Positions 9,040-19,131 of a stretch of DNA of 64,000 nucleotides are shown in pieces. The notes under the pieces are model-generated. The model saw nothing but the letters and a program-made list of their open reading frames with translations. It was not told the DNA's origin and did no database searches. The stretch comes from an uncultured Flavobacterium sp. (GTDB lineage Bacteria; Bacteroidota; Bacteroidia; Flavobacteriales; Flavobacteriaceae): contig CALJVL010000010.1 of NCBI GenBank assembly GCA_937773775.1, forward strand, positions 1 through 64,000, written 5' to 3'. The translations under genes and the position numbers were made by a program. Numbering within the stretch: the stretch's first letter is position 1; every line of letters starts with the position of its first letter.

Positions 9040-9429
9040 ATGTTTAGTCTAGAACAAATCAAACAAGCATACGATAAAGTACAAACAGAAACTGACTTTG
9101 CCATTTATATTCAGGAATTAATACAATTAGGAATAAAAGGTTACAATACCTTTATTGCTGACGGTCGAGTCGTCTATTACGGTGATACACATCATGAAGC
9201 AAGTACAGATAAAAAATATGACCCATTATTTGTTGCTGCTTCCGCAAATAAAGAGCGCTTTATCGAGTGTCTTGTTCTGCACGAAAGCGGTCAAACCGAC
9301 TATTATACTTTTTGCCAACAGGCTGCCCAATGTGGTATTGCCACGTCACGTATTGATATCATAGAAATGACATGCACTTATTTTAGCGATGAAGGCGATG
9401 CGATTGTGATCGAAAAAATTCCAGTTTAA
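9040..9429 (+). CDS. DUF1398 family protein
   Basis: A 129-residue soluble protein matching the DUF1398 (YbcV-like) pattern: N-terminal helix FSLEQIKQAYDKV, central GIKGYNTFIADGRVVYYG, and a C-terminal region with CQQAAQCGIATSRID then CTYFSDEG. Length is typical. The molecular function of this family is not known; some members are labelled phage envelope proteins without evidence. The gene stands alone with its own -7 box. The region 9430-9612 after it shows nothing I recognise. Confidence 0.8.
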   Translation: MFSLEQIKQAYDKVQTETDFAIYIQELIQLGIKGYNTFIADGRVVYYGDTHHEASTDKKYDPLFVAASANKERFIECLVLHESGQTDYYTFCQQAAQCGIATSRIDIIEMTCTYFSDEGDAIVIEKIPV

Positions 9430-9612
9430 TATTTTAGGAAATCTTATTTGCTCTTTTGAAAACGTTCTGAAATTAATACAGTAGAAACATGAGGCTAAAA
9501 CTAATAGGTTATCAATAAGCGTACGTAAGTGCCTAATCATTTAAATTTAGATATTAAAAAAACTCGCATAAATCCTGTTTTTTTTTTTACATGATTGGTT
9601 TTTAACTAATAT

Positions 9613-9837
9613 TTAAAATTTGAAGTTTGGCCCTACTGGAAAAGTTGTAACGCTAAAACCAAATTGGTTTACTTCCCATACATCTATAAAACTACCTCCC
9701 AAGTCAGTAACTAGATCTACTTTGGTGTCTATTTCATCTGGATAAACATGGAATAAGTTGTTTACCATTATATCGGCATATCTCATAGTTTTCAGTTCAT
9801 AAGCACATCCTAAGTCAGTAATCACTTTCCCTGCAAA
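9613..9837 (-). pseudogene. C-terminal relic of a TonB-dependent receptor
   Basis: About 75 codons survive: FAGKVITDLGCAYEL, then MVNNLFHVYPDEID, VTDLGGSF, WEVNQFGF and the final VGPNFKF ending in an aromatic residue. This is the conserved last barrel strand region of Bacteroidota TonB-dependent outer-membrane receptors, where NNLFxVYPDE and WEVNQFGFNG are usual. Nothing upstream on the minus strand (9865-10072) continues the barrel, so the receptor has been deleted apart from its tail. The stop codon is intact and the fragment reads without breaks. Confidence 0.65.
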
Positions 9838-10072
9838 AAACACTACTTTACTAAAAAAAAACACTGCCCTTAACTAACTTAAAAACCTTAAGAAAATCAG
9901 GTCATATTTTATTTCAATTTTAATAAACTTCTTCAATAACACAATCAGTTTCACTAAACTTAAAGGAGCTGCCTTTTACAAATTGTATTGGAAAGAATAG
10001 GCAAGTTTGCCCCCTCTTTTCTATTAAAAATAGGGTACGCAACACCTTGTTAAAATAACGTTAAAATAAAAG

Positions 10073-10110
10073 TTAAACGGCCGTTTAAATTAAACAGTTA
10101 TTTAATTTTG
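10073..10110 (+). promoter_or_regulatory. promoter and palindromic operator of the tetR efflux operon
   Basis: A perfect 16-bp palindrome, TTAAACGGCCGTTTAA (10073-10088), sits 15 bp upstream of an exact -7 box, TAATTTTG (10103-10110), covering the place where the -33 element should be. The regulator's ATG is at 10127. A TetR dimer bound there would block the promoter, so autorepression is the natural reading (inference). Confidence 0.65.
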
Positions 10111-10126
10111 TTCCATAAATAAAAAT

Positions 10127-10759
10127 ATGTCATCTAGCGATACTTTTAACGACAAGCAAATCCAGATACTTCAAGTAGCAGAAACCTTATTTGCCGAAAA
10201 GGGTTTTGATGGCACCTCGATTCGCAACATTGCCAGAGAGGCTAAAATTAATATCGCTATGGTCTCCTATTATTTCGGATCCAAAGAGCGCTTACTGGAG
10301 TCTCTTATCATTTTAAGGACTAAAGACTTAAAATTTCAAATCGAAAATTTATCGGTTGAAACCCTTGAACCTATCGAAAAAATAAACAAACTGATTGAAT
10401 TTTATATTAATCGGATAAATTGTAATAAGGGAATATACCGAATATTGCATTTTGAGTTTTCAGACGAAAAAAGAGAACTTGATCTTCAAGCGCTGAATGA
10501 CCTGAGAGCCGGAAATCTAAAAGTGTTAATAACCATTATAGAAGAAGGACAAAATAAAGGTGTTTTTAGAAAAGACATTATTATTCCCCTTATCACGCCT
10601 ACGATCTTGGGTACGTTTTTCCATTTCCATATGAATAAGTCCTATTTCAAAAATTTATTGCAGCTTTCTACAGACGAATTATACAACAATTACATAAAAA
10701 CCAAGCTTACAAAACACATCCAACAAACAATAAAAGCACTTCTGATATATGAAAGTTAG
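10127..10759 (+). CDS. TetR/AcrR-family transcriptional regulator
   Basis: A 210-residue repressor. Residues 10-60 form the TetR helix-turn-helix (AETLFAEKGFDGTSIRNIAR, then AMVSYYFGSKERLLESLI with the YYFGSKE recognition signature). The C-terminal half is helical and would bind the inducer, which cannot be predicted. It heads an efflux operon, and its last 11 bp overlap the start of the TolC-like gene, so the cassette is translationally coupled. A palindromic operator lies just upstream. It likely represses its own operon until a toxic compound binds. Confidence 0.92.
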   Translation: MSSSDTFNDKQIQILQVAETLFAEKGFDGTSIRNIAREAKINIAMVSYYFGSKERLLESLIILRTKDLKFQIENLSVETLEPIEKINKLIEFYINRINCNKGIYRILHFEFSDEKRELDLQALNDLRAGNLKVLITIIEEGQNKGVFRKDIIIPLITPTILGTFFHFHMNKSYFKNLLQLSTDELYNNYIKTKLTKHIQQTIKALLIYES

Positions 10760-12074
10760 TCAATTAATGCTCTTTGGAATTTTCTTTATTGGAATTTTAT
10801 CCATAGAAGCGCAAGAAAAAAAGAGCTTAACGCTCGATGCCGCCATCCATTTGGCGTGGGTACAAAGTAATGAAGTGAACTTGGCTAAGACCAAAGTGCT
10901 AACAAAAAAATACGAGTTACAATCCGTAAAAAACAGCAGGTACCCTGACTTGAAAGTCTCGGGAGAGTACCAACGTTTAGCAAATGCTTCTATAAATTTA
11001 AAATTAAACAAAGCTTCGAACTCTGATCCTCTTCCTATCGTAGATCAATTAATGATTGGACAGATTAATGCAAGTCTTCCTCTATTTGCAGGTTTTAAAA
11101 TACAGAACAGTATTAAAGCATCTAACAATATGTATCAAGCTGAAACAGCTAGCGCTATGCAAACAAAAGAAGATGTTGCCATGCAAGTCATTAATTATTA
11201 TGCAAGTTTATACAAAGCGCAAAAAACGGTAGAACTCTTAAAAGAAAATCAAAAGAGTGCACAACAACGTGTAAATGATTTTCTTGAATTAGAAAAAAAT
11301 GGAATTATCCCTAGAAATGATTTGTTGAAGTCACAACTACAGGTTTCTAAAGTACAGCTATCGTTAGACAGAGCTATAAGCGACCTGAACATTGTGAACT
11401 TTGAACTCGCCAGTCTTTTAAAAATGGACCCTAAAACGAAGTTGCAAATAAGAGAAAGTGATTTCGCCAATTTTCAGATGGACAATATTCCCACTAATGA
11501 GGAACCAGCCTTGGCAAATCGTAAAGATTTAGAGGCAGTTCGATTACAGGAAAAAGCGAGTCTTGCCAATGTGCAGATTGCCAAAAGCGGTTACTACCCT
11601 ACTATCTCAATCATAGCTGGATATACTACATTAGATCTAAAAAATGTGATTGCTGTTCAAAACGCAATGAATATTGGCCTTGGCGTATCCTATGACTTAA
11701 GTGGTATTCTTAAAAATGGTACGAATGTGAAAATCGCCGAAAGCAAAGCTTTGGAAATACAAAGCTCTGAAGAAATGCTCACCGATTATATCAAAATACA
11801 AGTTCAGAAAGCCATCGAAGATTATGATTTAGCACTGAAACAAGATTTAGTTTACAATCAAGCTGTTGAACAAGCATCAGAAAATTACCGTATAATTAGA
11901 GACAAGTATGAAAATGGACTTTCTGATACCAATGATTTATTGGAAGCCGATATAGAACAATTGGGCTCTAACATAAATAAAACATTGGCGAAAGCGAATG
12001 TTATTCAAAAATATTACGAGTTGCTTTCTGTAACTGGACAGCTAAACCAAACCTTCAACCTTTCAAAAATATAA
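10749..12074 (+). CDS. TolC-family outer-membrane efflux protein
   Basis: A 441-residue outer-membrane channel subunit. The N-terminus is a signal peptide (LFGIFFIGILSIEAQ). Two similar halves of long alpha-helical heptads follow, with the typical NLAKTKVLTKKYELQSVKNS and KNGIIPRNDLLKSQLQ segments, as in the outer-membrane efflux protein repeat. With the next two genes it would form a tripartite pump spanning both membranes. It overlaps tetR by 11 bp and ends 11 bp before the adaptor gene. Confidence 0.9.
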   Translation: MKVSQLMLFGIFFIGILSIEAQEKKSLTLDAAIHLAWVQSNEVNLAKTKVLTKKYELQSVKNSRYPDLKVSGEYQRLANASINLKLNKASNSDPLPIVDQLMIGQINASLPLFAGFKIQNSIKASNNMYQAETASAMQTKEDVAMQVINYYASLYKAQKTVELLKENQKSAQQRVNDFLELEKNGIIPRNDLLKSQLQVSKVQLSLDRAISDLNIVNFELASLLKMDPKTKLQIRESDFANFQMDNIPTNEEPALANRKDLEAVRLQEKASLANVQIAKSGYYPTISIIAGYTTLDLKNVIAVQNAMNIGLGVSYDLSGILKNGTNVKIAESKALEIQSSEEMLTDYIKIQVQKAIEDYDLALKQDLVYNQAVEQASENYRIIRDKYENGLSDTNDLLEADIEQLGSNINKTLAKANVIQKYYELLSVTGQLNQTFNLSKI

Positions 12075-12085
12075 CTGACACCAAA

Positions 12086-13165
12086 ATGACAAAGAAAAAA
12101 ACAAATATAAAGTTTATCGTTATAATAGCTTCTTTGCTGTTATTAGGTTTTACTTATGGAACTTACAAATACATTTATTCCCTTTCCCACGAAGGAACGG
12201 ATGATGCCCAGATAGAGAAAAACATGAACCCCATAATTCCTAGGGTATCTGGCTATGTAAGCAAAGTATATATTACGGATAACAATTTTGTCAAAAAAGG
12301 GGACACTTTATTTACTATTGACAAAAAGGATTACCAATTAAAGATCGATGAAGCAACTGCAAATTTAGCTGCTGCAGAAGGTAATTTTGAAGTTTCCAAA
12401 GCAGACATAAATAGTATTCTAGCTAGTATTTCAGTGTCTGAAGCTAATGTGAAGTCTGCAGGAGGAAATATTGAAAGCGCAAAGATCAGATTAGGTCGCC
12501 TTAGTAGTGATTACAACCGATACGACAATTTGTACAAAAGCCATACGATCACAAAACAGCAATACGAACAAGCTTTAGCGGCAAAGCAAGAGGCAGAAAG
12601 CCAAGTGCGTGTTTTAGAGCAGCAGCAAAAGGCGACTGCCTTCCAAAAGTCTGTTATTGTAGCGAATTCAAAAGTGTCAGGTAAACAAACCGACGTTGCG
12701 GCTGCCAATATCAAAAGAGCAAAAGCATTGCTTGATTCGGCAAATTTAAATCTAACGTATACCGCTATAACTGCTGCCATCGACGGACAAGTTTCTAAAA
12801 TTGATATTCAACCTGGGCAATTAGTGCAGGCCGGGCAATCCCTTTTTTATATCATTAATAATAATGAAGCATGGGTTGTCGCCAATTTTAAAGAAACGCA
12901 ATTAAATAAAATGATTACAGGCCAAAAGGTAACCATAAAAGTAGACGCTTATCCCGACTATTCTTTTAATGGCACGGTGACCTCCTTTTCACCTGCTACG
13001 GGAGCTCGTTTCTCTATTTTGCCTCCTGATAACGCTACCGGTAACTTCGTTAAAACAATTCAACGCTTACCAGTAAAAATAAGTCTTGACGCCACTAATG
13101 ATGCTGAAAAAATAAAGTTATTACGTCCCGGAATGAACGTGGATGTTGACGTATACATAAAATAA
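12086..13165 (+). CDS. HlyD/EmrA-type membrane-fusion adaptor
   Basis: A 359-residue periplasmic adaptor with one N-terminal membrane anchor (residues 8-28). GTDDAQIEKNMNPIIPRVSG begins the barrel-sandwich (lipoyl-like) domain, followed by an alpha-helical hairpin (about 85-205), the second lipoyl half with GQVSKIDIQPGQLVQAGQ, and a beta-barrel domain. This matches EmrA, partner of DHA2-type MFS pumps. It bridges the MFS pump encoded 2 bp downstream and the TolC-like channel upstream. Confidence 0.92.
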   Translation: MTKKKTNIKFIVIIASLLLLGFTYGTYKYIYSLSHEGTDDAQIEKNMNPIIPRVSGYVSKVYITDNNFVKKGDTLFTIDKKDYQLKIDEATANLAAAEGNFEVSKADINSILASISVSEANVKSAGGNIESAKIRLGRLSSDYNRYDNLYKSHTITKQQYEQALAAKQEAESQVRVLEQQQKATAFQKSVIVANSKVSGKQTDVAAANIKRAKALLDSANLNLTYTAITAAIDGQVSKIDIQPGQLVQAGQSLFYIINNNEAWVVANFKETQLNKMITGQKVTIKVDAYPDYSFNGTVTSFSPATGARFSILPPDNATGNFVKTIQRLPVKISLDATNDAEKIKLLRPGMNVDVDVYIK

Positions 13166-13166
13166 T

Positions 13167-14747
13167 ATGGCACCAAGAGAGGACGATTTAGTCGAGTACG
13201 GTTTTAGACGGGTTATCATTACAATAACGGCCGTGCTTTGTGCTTTGCTGGAAATTGTAGATACGACTATTGTAAATGTGGCACTAACCAATATGAGAGG
13301 AAGCTTAGGTGCCACATTAACTGATGTAGCCTGGGTTATAACGGCTTATGCCATTGCTAATGTTATTGTCATCCCAATGACGAGCTGGCTTTCGCAACAA
13401 TTTGGGAGGCGCAATTATTTTGCCGTTTCCATCATTATATTTACGGTTGCCTCTTTTTTATGTGGTAATGCTACCAATATATGGGAGTTGGTGGCTTTCC
13501 GATTTATCCAAGGACTTGGTGGCGGTGCCTTATTAGTTACGGCACAAACGATAATTACGGAAAGCTATCCTATCGCTAAGCGAGGAATGGCTCAAGCCAT
13601 TTATGGCATGGGAGTTATTGTAGGTCCTACATTGGGTCCCCCGTTAGGCGGGTATTTAGTGGATCGTTTTTCTTGGTCTTATATTTTTTATATCAACATC
13701 CCATTAGGAATTATCGCTACCCTTTTAACGTTAAATTTTGTACGAAGCCCAAAATATGGTGAGAAATTAAAGGCAAACCAAGTAGACTGGATAGGAATTA
13801 TCCTTTTAGCAGCCTTTATTGGTTCTTTACAGTTTGTACTAGAACATGGGCAACAAGACGACTGGTTTAATAATAAATTGATAGTGCTGCTAAGCAGCGT
13901 TTCATTATTTGGCCTAATATTATTTATTTGGAGACAGTTAACCTACAAACATCCGATCGTAAATTTGAGTGTCCTAAAAGACGGTAATTTAAGAATTGGT
14001 ACGTTAATGGCTTTTATTCTTGGCTTCGGGCTGTACGGTTCCACTTTAATTATTCCAATTTACACACAGTCCGTCTTAGGGTGGACAGCCACTGATGCAG
14101 GCTTGCTACTGATTCCCGGATCTATAACTACTGCTTTTATGATGCCTATTATTGGTAAATTAATTCAGAGAGGAGTTCCGCAGGGATACATGATAGGTTT
14201 AGGGTTTCTAATTTTCTTTTTCTTTACCCTTATGATGCGTAATAACATGACTCCAGATACTGGTGTTGAGCATTTATATTGGTCTTTGATATTACGAGGG
14301 ATTGGGTTGGGACTGCTTTTTGTGCCCATCACTACCTTATCACTATCCACTTTGTCAGGGAAAAACATTGGTGAAGGCGCTGCATTTACTGGCATGATGA
14401 GACAATTAGGAGGTTCTTTTGGTATAGCCATAATTACTACATTTATCACTAGGTTCAGTCAAGAACATCGGGTAAATTTAGTTGCAAATTTAGACGGAAG
14501 CAAATTTGAAGTTCAACAACGACTGTTGCTTTTACAAAAAGGGTTTATGTCCAAAGGATTTACGTCTAATGAAGCATTGAATAAAGCCTACCAGGCCATT
14601 GATTATTCTGTCATGAAACAAAGTACCGTGCTTTCATACATGGATATTTTCTTGTATCTAGGAATCCTATTTCTGTGCTGCATTCCAATTATATTTTTCG
14701 TAAAAAAAGGAAAAAATAAAATCAATCCCGGAGACGCTAGTCATTAA
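13167..14747 (+). CDS. DHA2-family MFS multidrug efflux pump (EmrB-like)
   Basis: A 526-residue proton-driven antiporter of the major facilitator superfamily with about 14 membrane helices. Diagnostic stretches are DTTIVNVALTNMRGSLGAT in helix 1, WLSQQFGRRNYF as loop motif A, and GVIVGPTLGPPLGGYLVD as motif C of drug/H+ antiporters. Length and helix number fit the DHA2/EmrB group. It starts immediately after the adaptor gene and ends the operon before a strong hairpin. The drug range is not predictable. Confidence 0.92.
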   Translation: MAPREDDLVEYGFRRVIITITAVLCALLEIVDTTIVNVALTNMRGSLGATLTDVAWVITAYAIANVIVIPMTSWLSQQFGRRNYFAVSIIIFTVASFLCGNATNIWELVAFRFIQGLGGGALLVTAQTIITESYPIAKRGMAQAIYGMGVIVGPTLGPPLGGYLVDRFSWSYIFYINIPLGIIATLLTLNFVRSPKYGEKLKANQVDWIGIILLAAFIGSLQFVLEHGQQDDWFNNKLIVLLSSVSLFGLILFIWRQLTYKHPIVNLSVLKDGNLRIGTLMAFILGFGLYGSTLIIPIYTQSVLGWTATDAGLLLIPGSITTAFMMPIIGKLIQRGVPQGYMIGLGFLIFFFFTLMMRNNMTPDTGVEHLYWSLILRGIGLGLLFVPITTLSLSTLSGKNIGEGAAFTGMMRQLGGSFGIAIITTFITRFSQEHRVNLVANLDGSKFEVQQRLLLLQKGFMSKGFTSNEALNKAYQAIDYSVMKQSTVLSYMDIFLYLGILFLCCIPIIFFVKKGKNKINPGDASH

Positions 14748-14754
14748 CAGCAAT

Positions 14755-14792
14755 AAAAAATGCCGATATCATAAGTAATATCGGCATTTTTT
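14755..14792. terminator. bidirectional terminator, efflux operon / yaaA
   Basis: GCCGATAT (14762-14769) pairs with ATATCGGC (14778-14785), flanked by six A residues and six T residues, so it serves both converging transcripts. Confidence 0.88.
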
Positions 14793-14808
14793 ATTTTAGC
14801 CTAAACTA

Positions 14809-15567
14809 TTATCTAGTGAAAACGAGATGGTTTCCTTTAGACAAATTCGCATCGAACTGATACCCATCATAATCGAAGCCTTTTAAATCTTCAATTGTTT
14901 TAGCATTGGTGTCTATAATATAACGCACCATCATTCCCCTAGCCTTTTTTGCAAAAAAGCTAATGATTTTTAATTTCCCGTTTTTATAATCTTTGAAATC
15001 GGGTGTGATTACAGGAACTTTCAGCGCCTTGGCGTCAACAGCAGAAAAATATTCGTTACTAGCCAAGTTGACAAATAACTCTCCATCTTTTAGCTCTTTG
15101 TTGAGGCTGTTAGTTATCGTAGTTTTCCAAAATTCATATAAATTTTTATTTTCTTCTACCACCAACTTTGTCCCCATTTCCAACCGATATGCTTGCATTA
15201 AGTCCAAAGGCTTCAAAAGTCCATACAAACCAGATAAAATACGTAAACTATCTTGTAATGTATCTACTTTATCTATTGGGATCGAATAGGCATCTAAACC
15301 GGTATACACATCACCATCAAAAGTATAAATAGCGGGACGTGCATTTTCAGGAGAAAAAGGTGTCATCCAATCTTGATTGCGCTTCCAATTTAAATCGGCC
15401 AATTTATCTGAAATATGCATCAGTCCTGACAACTCTTTTGGCGATTCCTTTTTTAATACTTTTTGGATCTGCTTTGATTCCTTTAAAAATATTGGTTTTG
15501 TATAGGCTTCGGTGGGTAACTCCTTTTCGAAATTCAAAGATTTAGCTGGCGAGATTACTATTTTCAT
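14809..15567 (-). CDS. yaaA: peroxide stress protein YaaA
   Basis: A 252-residue member of the YaaA/DUF328 family, which lowers free iron and protects DNA during peroxide stress in Escherichia coli. The start MKIVISPAKSLNFE at 15567 matches the family; an in-frame ATG 42 bp upstream would add a non-conserved extension, so I chose the inner one. Conserved regions include PFSPENARPAIYTFDGDVY and NLASNEYFSAVD near the C-terminal third. Monocistronic, sharing the bidirectional terminator with the efflux operon. Confidence 0.9.
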   Translation of the reverse strand: MKIVISPAKSLNFEKELPTEAYTKPIFLKESKQIQKVLKKESPKELSGLMHISDKLADLNWKRNQDWMTPFSPENARPAIYTFDGDVYTGLDAYSIPIDKVDTLQDSLRILSGLYGLLKPLDLMQAYRLEMGTKLVVEENKNLYEFWKTTITNSLNKELKDGELFVNLASNEYFSAVDAKALKVPVITPDFKDYKNGKLKIISFFAKKARGMMVRYIIDTNAKTIEDLKGFDYDGYQFDANLSKGNHLVFTR

Positions 15568-15787
15568 AAATATTCCTTTTACAGGTTCTTTTTTCAATGA
15601 TTGTCCCAAAAGTACAAATTGAAAACAATTAATAGGAGTACTTAAATTGATTTATTTAATGATTGAATAGAAAATATTAATTGATGCAAATTTTCTTTTT
15701 ACTATTGCTGCATCCAATCTTTATGCCCTGAAGCCATACTTGATTTATCAGGAACAATAGAAATTAGAAAAAGCCTCCCTCCCTAAA

Positions 15788-16190
15788 TTAGAGTCAATAA
15801 AGAAAATTGCTTCCAAAATTTTCATAGAAACATAGTTAGATTCGATAAAGAAAGTTTCGATACAACTCAATTAACAAAAGAACTGACCAATCCAGAATCC
15901 CTAGTTTAGCTTATCAGTATAGCTAAAAAGGCAATTGGGTATTTAAAAATAACTTTTAGCAAAGCTCAAACAGAAATAATAGGCAAAAAGCTTTCGAAAT
16001 TCAGTGCATTTATATTCTGCGGGAGTTTCATGGAAAAAAAATTGGACAATTGTTCATCAATGAAGTTGTAAACATAGCAAAACCAAATGCTGTCTCTTGC
16101 GTTTGGCTAGGTGTGTGGAAAGAAAATCGAAGAACACCTGAGTTTTAATACAAAATTGCTTTTTGGTATTTGACAAGTATATTTTTAAAA
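15788..16190 (+). pseudogene. GNAT N-acetyltransferase pseudogene
   Basis: Pieces of a GNAT enzyme follow each other in different frames: ESIKKIASKIFIET, then DKESFDTTQLTKELTNPESL, a TAG, LISIAKKAIGYLKITFSKAQ, then after a shift EIQCIYILREFHGKKIGQLF (the acetyl-CoA pyrophosphate loop), INEVVNIAK, WLGVWKENRR, and after another shift FLVFDKYIFK. The order is exactly that of a GNAT protein with the WLGVWE-N signature. At least three frame changes and one stop make it dead. The region 15568-15787 holds nothing I recognise. Confidence 0.75.
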
Positions 16191-16320
16191 CATTATTATC
16201 CATTTCGACAACGGGATTAGCTACTAATTGGCTATTTTTGTAAATCTGGCTATAATTGTTTGACATTGATAAATAAAATCGGAAAAATTTCCGAGTGTTA
16301 GCTACAAAAATAAAGAATAC

Positions 16321-17514
16321 ATGAAAGTAAAGATCGAGAAGGCGATAAAAAAGATTTATAATAGCGATTTGTTTAATGAGTTCTTTAATAATGAAAAATC
16401 CAGTGGACTCGTTCTAATTGGTTGTACCATCTTTTCATTATTTATGGCAAATTCATTTTTTGGTCCACAATACCTCCAAACTTGGCACACGAAATTTTGG
16501 GGAGAAAGCTTGGAATATTGGATAAATGATGGCTTAATGACGCTTTTCTTCCTTCTTATTGGTTTAGAATTAAAAAGAGAAGTCCTAGAAGGTGAATTAT
16601 CTAATTTAAAGGATGCGATGCTTCCTATTTTTGCGGGCACTAGGTGGGATGTTGATTCCTGCCGGTTTGTATTTGCTTTTAAATTATGGCACTAAAGCTC
16701 AAGCTGGCGCTGGTATTCCAATGGCTACCGACATTGCATTTGCCCTAGGAGTGCTTTCTTTATTGGGTAGTAGAGTGCCATTATCTTTAAAAATTTTCCT
16801 AACGGCCCTAGCCGTAATTGATGATTTAGGCGCCATTTTAGTAATTGCCATTTTTTATACAGACACGATTCTTTGGACAAACTTATTCATCGCTCTAGGT
16901 GTCATGGTGGCCCTATTTATATTGAATAAAATGAAAGTCCGCAATTTAATCACATACTTAATAGGCGGAGTGATTATGTGGTGGTTTATGCTACATTCTG
17001 GAATTCACGCAACTATTACAGGAGTATTATTAGCATTTGTAATTCCTTTTGGCGACGGCGCTAAAAAATCAACTTCCTCTATTCTAGAGCATTTTTTACA
17101 TAAACCTATCGGCTTTATTATACTTCCTATATTTGCATTGGCCAATACTGCAATTGTTATCAGTTCGAATATCGGGGAAACCATTTCGCAGTCATTATAG
17201 CATAGGGATAGCCTTGGGCCTAATTGTTGGAAAACCATTGGGAATTTATACTGTTTAGCTTTTTGGCAGTTTCTGCAGGCATATGCAAACTTCCAAATGA
17301 CTTAACTTGGAAAACGGTCATCGGTGTAGGGTTCCTAGGTGGTATTGGGTTTACCATGTCAATTTTCATAACTTTACTAGCCTTCGACGACAAAACTTTA
17401 ATTAGTAATGCAAAATTCATTATCTTACTTTCTTCATTAATCGCAGGTTTAATTGGCTTTCTTTTTTTAAAAAACACCTTAAAAGAAGTTACAGATGAAA
17501 AAAACAACGAATAA
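16321..17514 (+). pseudogene. nhaA: Na+/H+ antiporter NhaA, three frameshifts
   Basis: The protein can be read end to end across three frames: residues from MKVKIEKAIKKIYNSDLFNE to LKDAMLPIFA, then ALGGMLIPAGLYLLLNYG through the catalytic-region PMATDIAFALGVL and AVIDDLGAI (the two conserved aspartates), then SIGIALGLIVGKPLGI, then LFSFLAVSAGICKLP to the end. Each break (near 16636, 17197 and 17250) is fixed by dropping one base. NhaA exports Na+ in exchange for protons at alkaline pH. No residues appear missing, so either the gene died very recently or these are consensus errors. Its 3' end overlaps the DUF389 start by 20 bp. Confidence 0.85.
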
Positions 17515-18775
17515 AATATTTGCTTACACAAATCTTAGTAAAGGCGAAGCAGATCAGAGCATTGTATTAGATAATGTAACGTCCAACATTTTGATTCAGG
17601 GGCTCCATTTTATTGATTCTGGCTTGCGCAATTTTAGTGGCATCAATAGGGGCCAAATGAAAATTCAACAGCCGTTATTATAGGTCCAAGGCTTATATCA
17701 CCTCTGATGGGACCAATTATAGGAGCTGGTTTCGGATTAGGAATTTATAAAATTAAATTTACTTAAAAGATCCCTAAACAACCTTTTGATTGCTACTTTA
17801 GTCGGCTTGCTTGTATCTACTCTTTTTTAGCCCTTTTAAGGACGCGAAATCTGAACTATTATCGCAAACTGCACCTAATATTTACGCTATCCTTATCGCT
17901 TTCTTTGGAGGTTTAGTGCGAGCTATTGCAATAACAAGGGTTGAAAAAGGAAATCCAATCCCGGGAGTTGCTATTGCTACAGCATTGATGCCTCCTCTTT
18001 GTACTGCCGGATATGGATTATCACTTGATAACATGAAATTCTTTTTAGCTACCATGTATTTGTACTCCATAAATTGTGTTTTCATTTGTATATCCACCTT
18101 TTTTATTGTCAAATATTTAAAGTACCCTGTCAAGAAACAGCTGGACGACAAACATCAAAAACAAGTACGGTATATCATTACAACTTTAATAACTGTATGG
18201 ATACTTGCAGGTATTTATTTTGCATACCAATTAATTGAGCAGAAAAAATACCAACATCAAATTGATGTTTTTATGGAAAATGAATTTACAAATAAAGGGA
18301 TTGCTATTTTATACAAAAAAAACAGACTTCAACAAGAACCCAAAAAAACTGCAACTCGACTTCCTTTCGAGAAGATTTAGTGACGAAGAAAAAAAAAATA
18401 CTTAATCAAAAATTAAAATCTTACAATACAAGCAACACAAAGTTAATCGTCATACAAGATACCGCTGATCTTAAAAGTGATATTTTAAATGAAATTAATT
18501 TTAATAAATCTGTATTAAGTGAAAAAGACGTCACTATTTTAAACTTGAAGAATGAAGTTGCTAAAAATTCGTATGACAATAGAGCAATCTTGGCGGAAAT
18601 AAAAATTCTATTTCTAGAGATTGAAAACATTTCCCTTTCTAATCCAAGTTTTAATGAAAATACGGACAGTACTAGAACAATTCCTGTCCTCATTTACAAA
18701 AGTAACGGAGGGCTAGATGGACCCACTAAAGAAAAGACGGTACTCTGGTTACAACAACGTTTGGCTAAAAAGTAG
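17495..18775 (+). pseudogene. DUF389 (TIGR00341-type) membrane protein, five frameshifts
   Basis: Fragments in successive frames give the DUF389 order: [44 protein letters not shown], then SPFKDAKSELLSQTAPNIYA, GLVRAIAITRVEKGNPIPGV, ATALMPPLCTAGYGLSLDN, a soluble C-terminal part with TDFNKNPKKL, RRFSDEEKKILNQKLKSY, and a helical end with EKTVLWLQQRLAKK. Breaks near 17650, 17750, 17822, 18310 and 18395 are each repaired by removing one base (G, A, T, A, A). The function of DUF389 is unknown. It overlaps nhaA, so the two were probably one operon. Confidence 0.8.
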
Positions 18776-18928
18776 ATTGAAATTTATACCCAAAACTTAA
18801 ACTGAAGAAACTACAATCAGCTAAATTGCTTAATTGATCGTTTAATACTACTCTACAAATAATGATAACTAAGGTTGAACAAGAAGAGGAACGAATTATG
18901 GGGTGAACATAATTTTTGTCACTTCGAT

Positions 18929-19131
18929 ATGTTTTTGCCAACACTTATAAAGCTTAAAAAAAAGGCCCTAGGCGAAATCCAAAATATTAAAATTTACGCA
19001 ATCATAGATTACAATTATGACAAAAAATTAAAAAGAGAGAAGTAGCGTATTTTTTGTATCCGAAATTGAAGCAATTAAAAACAATTTCCGATCTTGCCAT
19101 CATTGTACGAAAACGCACTACAGCCAATGGA
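18929..19131 (+). pseudogene. Ada-like metal-binding domain protein, frameshifted
   Basis: Reading from ATG 18929 gives a short basic stretch ending NIKIYAIIDYNYDKKLKRE; after dropping one A near 19046 the frame continues SSVFFVSEIEAIKNNF and then RSCHHCTKTHYSQW. The pattern VFFxSExEAIxxxFRxCxxCxxxxYxxW is that of the zinc-binding N-terminal domain of Ada, which in some bacteria is a stand-alone small protein. It ends on the start of the alkB-like gene, another alkylation-repair function, which supports the identification. Family assignment is by motif only. The stretch 18776-18928 shows no other gene. Confidence 0.55.

Noticed and set aside
16057..16266. A 69-codon minus-strand gene
   Set aside because: It is antisense to the GNAT pseudogene, which explains the region better.
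16321..17514. Programmed frameshifting in nhaA or coaD
   Set aside because: No consistent slippery heptamer or stimulatory structure at the breaks, and many unrelated genes show the same +1 type of change.
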